DNA from: Kiritimatiellia bacterium
GTDB taxonomy: Bacteria; Verrucomicrobiota; Kiritimatiellia; RFP12; UBA1067
DNA length: 32,747 bases
Direction: 5' to 3'
Assembly (NCBI GenBank): GCA_017405115.1
Contig: JAFRBA010000059.1
Coordinates: forward strand, 1-32,747
Both the position numbers and the translations under genes were made by a program. How positions within the stretch are numbered: position 1 is the stretch's first letter; each line of letters opens with the position of its first letter. The notes under the pieces were generated by a model, which had not been told where the DNA came from, did not search any database, and saw only the letters and a program-made list of their open reading frames with translations. Of this stretch, positions 32,348-32,747 are shown piece after piece.

Positions 32348-32747
32348 ATGAGAAAAGTAGGGGTCGACAAAGGCGTGGCCTTTGGGGACGGAAAGCTCGT
32401 CTTCATCGCGGGGCCGTGCGTGATAGAGTCGCGCGCAATGGCGCTCGGCCTGGCTTCGCGCCTGGCCGCGCTTGCGCGGCGGCTGGGCGTCGGCCTCATA
32501 TTCAAGGCGAGCTTCGACAAGGCGAACCGCACGAGCGTTGACGCGTTCCGCGGCCCCGGCATCGCGAAGGGGCTGGACATCCTCGCAGAGGTGCGCGCGA
32601 CGTACGACGTGCCCGTGCTGACCGACATCCACGAGCCCTGGCAGGCGAAGCCAGCAGCGGAGGTGTGTGACGTGCTGCAGATACCGGCGTTCCTCGCGCG
32701 CCAGACCGATCTCCTCGTCGCCGCCGGCGAGACGGGCGCGGTGGTGA
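32348..32747 (+). CDS. kdsA: 3-deoxy-8-phosphooctulonate (Kdo-8-phosphate) synthase, partial
   Basis: The first 133 codons are present and the gene runs off the window. KdsA condenses phosphoenolpyruvate with arabinose-5-phosphate to give Kdo-8-phosphate for LPS inner core. Signatures read directly are [48 protein letters not shown] and [19 protein letters not shown], all strongly conserved in this cytoplasmic enzyme. The start is the ATG at 32348, 7 bp after the -10, with no ribosome site. It is a core-metabolism gene with the high-GC codon use of the rest of the genome, so it marks the far side of the glycan locus. It shows the organism makes LPS with Kdo. Confidence 0.95.
   Translation, partial: MRKVGVDKGVAFGDGKLVFIAGPCVIESRAMALGLASRLAALARRLGVGLIFKASFDKANRTSVDAFRGPGIAKGLDILAEVRATYDVPVLTDIHEPWQAKPAAEVCDVLQIPAFLARQTDLLVAAGETGAVV

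Noticed and set aside
1..32747. CRISPR arrays, tRNA or rRNA genes, transposase genes
   Set aside because: I looked through the non-coding gaps and found no regularly spaced identical repeats, no cloverleaf with a GGTTCGA-type arm, and no transposase motif.

Overview
The window reads as part of a chromosome from an anaerobic, glycan-degrading Gram-negative bacterium. kdsA (Kdo/LPS synthesis) gives the outer membrane. A glycyl radical enzyme with its activase points to anaerobiosis. Most large products carry signal peptides. The mix of secreted glycosidases, LamG proteins and BspA-type repeats, together with high-GC, Ala/Gly-rich coding, best fits the PVC group (Kiritimatiellota/Lentisphaerae/Verrucomicrobiota, perhaps gut). 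This placement is inference.

Layout. (1) 1-10.1 kb is a symmetric surface module. Two paralogous pairs, each a Cthe_2159-type beta-helix carbohydrate-binding protein followed by a BspA-type leucine-rich-repeat protein, flank a PhoR/PhoB-like two-component system. Both pairs begin with the same 11-bp-period direct repeat (ATGACAA), of the type OmpR/PhoB regulators bind. The module is bordered by gene debris: a signal-peptide N-terminus on the left, and on the right an orphan C-terminus and a 5'-truncated smpB. (2) 10.8-16.2 kb holds a sugar porter, a short glycyl radical enzyme with a C-x-E active site, its radical-SAM activase and an AraR-like (GntR-LacI) regulator, probably an anaerobic sugar or polyol pathway. 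(3) 16.2-16.9 kb holds a VapB-like antitoxin and a decayed VapC toxin. (4) 16.9-32.0 kb is a glycan-utilisation locus: a second, frameshifted sugar porter; a LamG protein; an acetylesterase-glycosidase-like fusion; a GH123/DUF4091 enzyme; an exported FAD oxidoreductase; and two clan GH-D alpha-galactosidase-like enzymes. (5) 32.3 kb to the end is kdsA, cut by the window edge.

Regulation. Four promoters (before sugar porter 1, sugar porter 2, the LamG-GH123-FAD operon and the first alpha-galactosidase) share TTGACATGTC, containing the palindrome GACATGTC. It lies 30-32 bp upstream of a -10 box and 42-45 bp upstream of the likely transcript start, which looks like one activator regulon. Many genes start 6-7 nt after the -10 box and so appear leaderless. 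Degenerate 7- or 8-bp tandem repeats occur in one intergenic region and inside two enzyme genes.

All calls come from reading the sequence; no database search was run.
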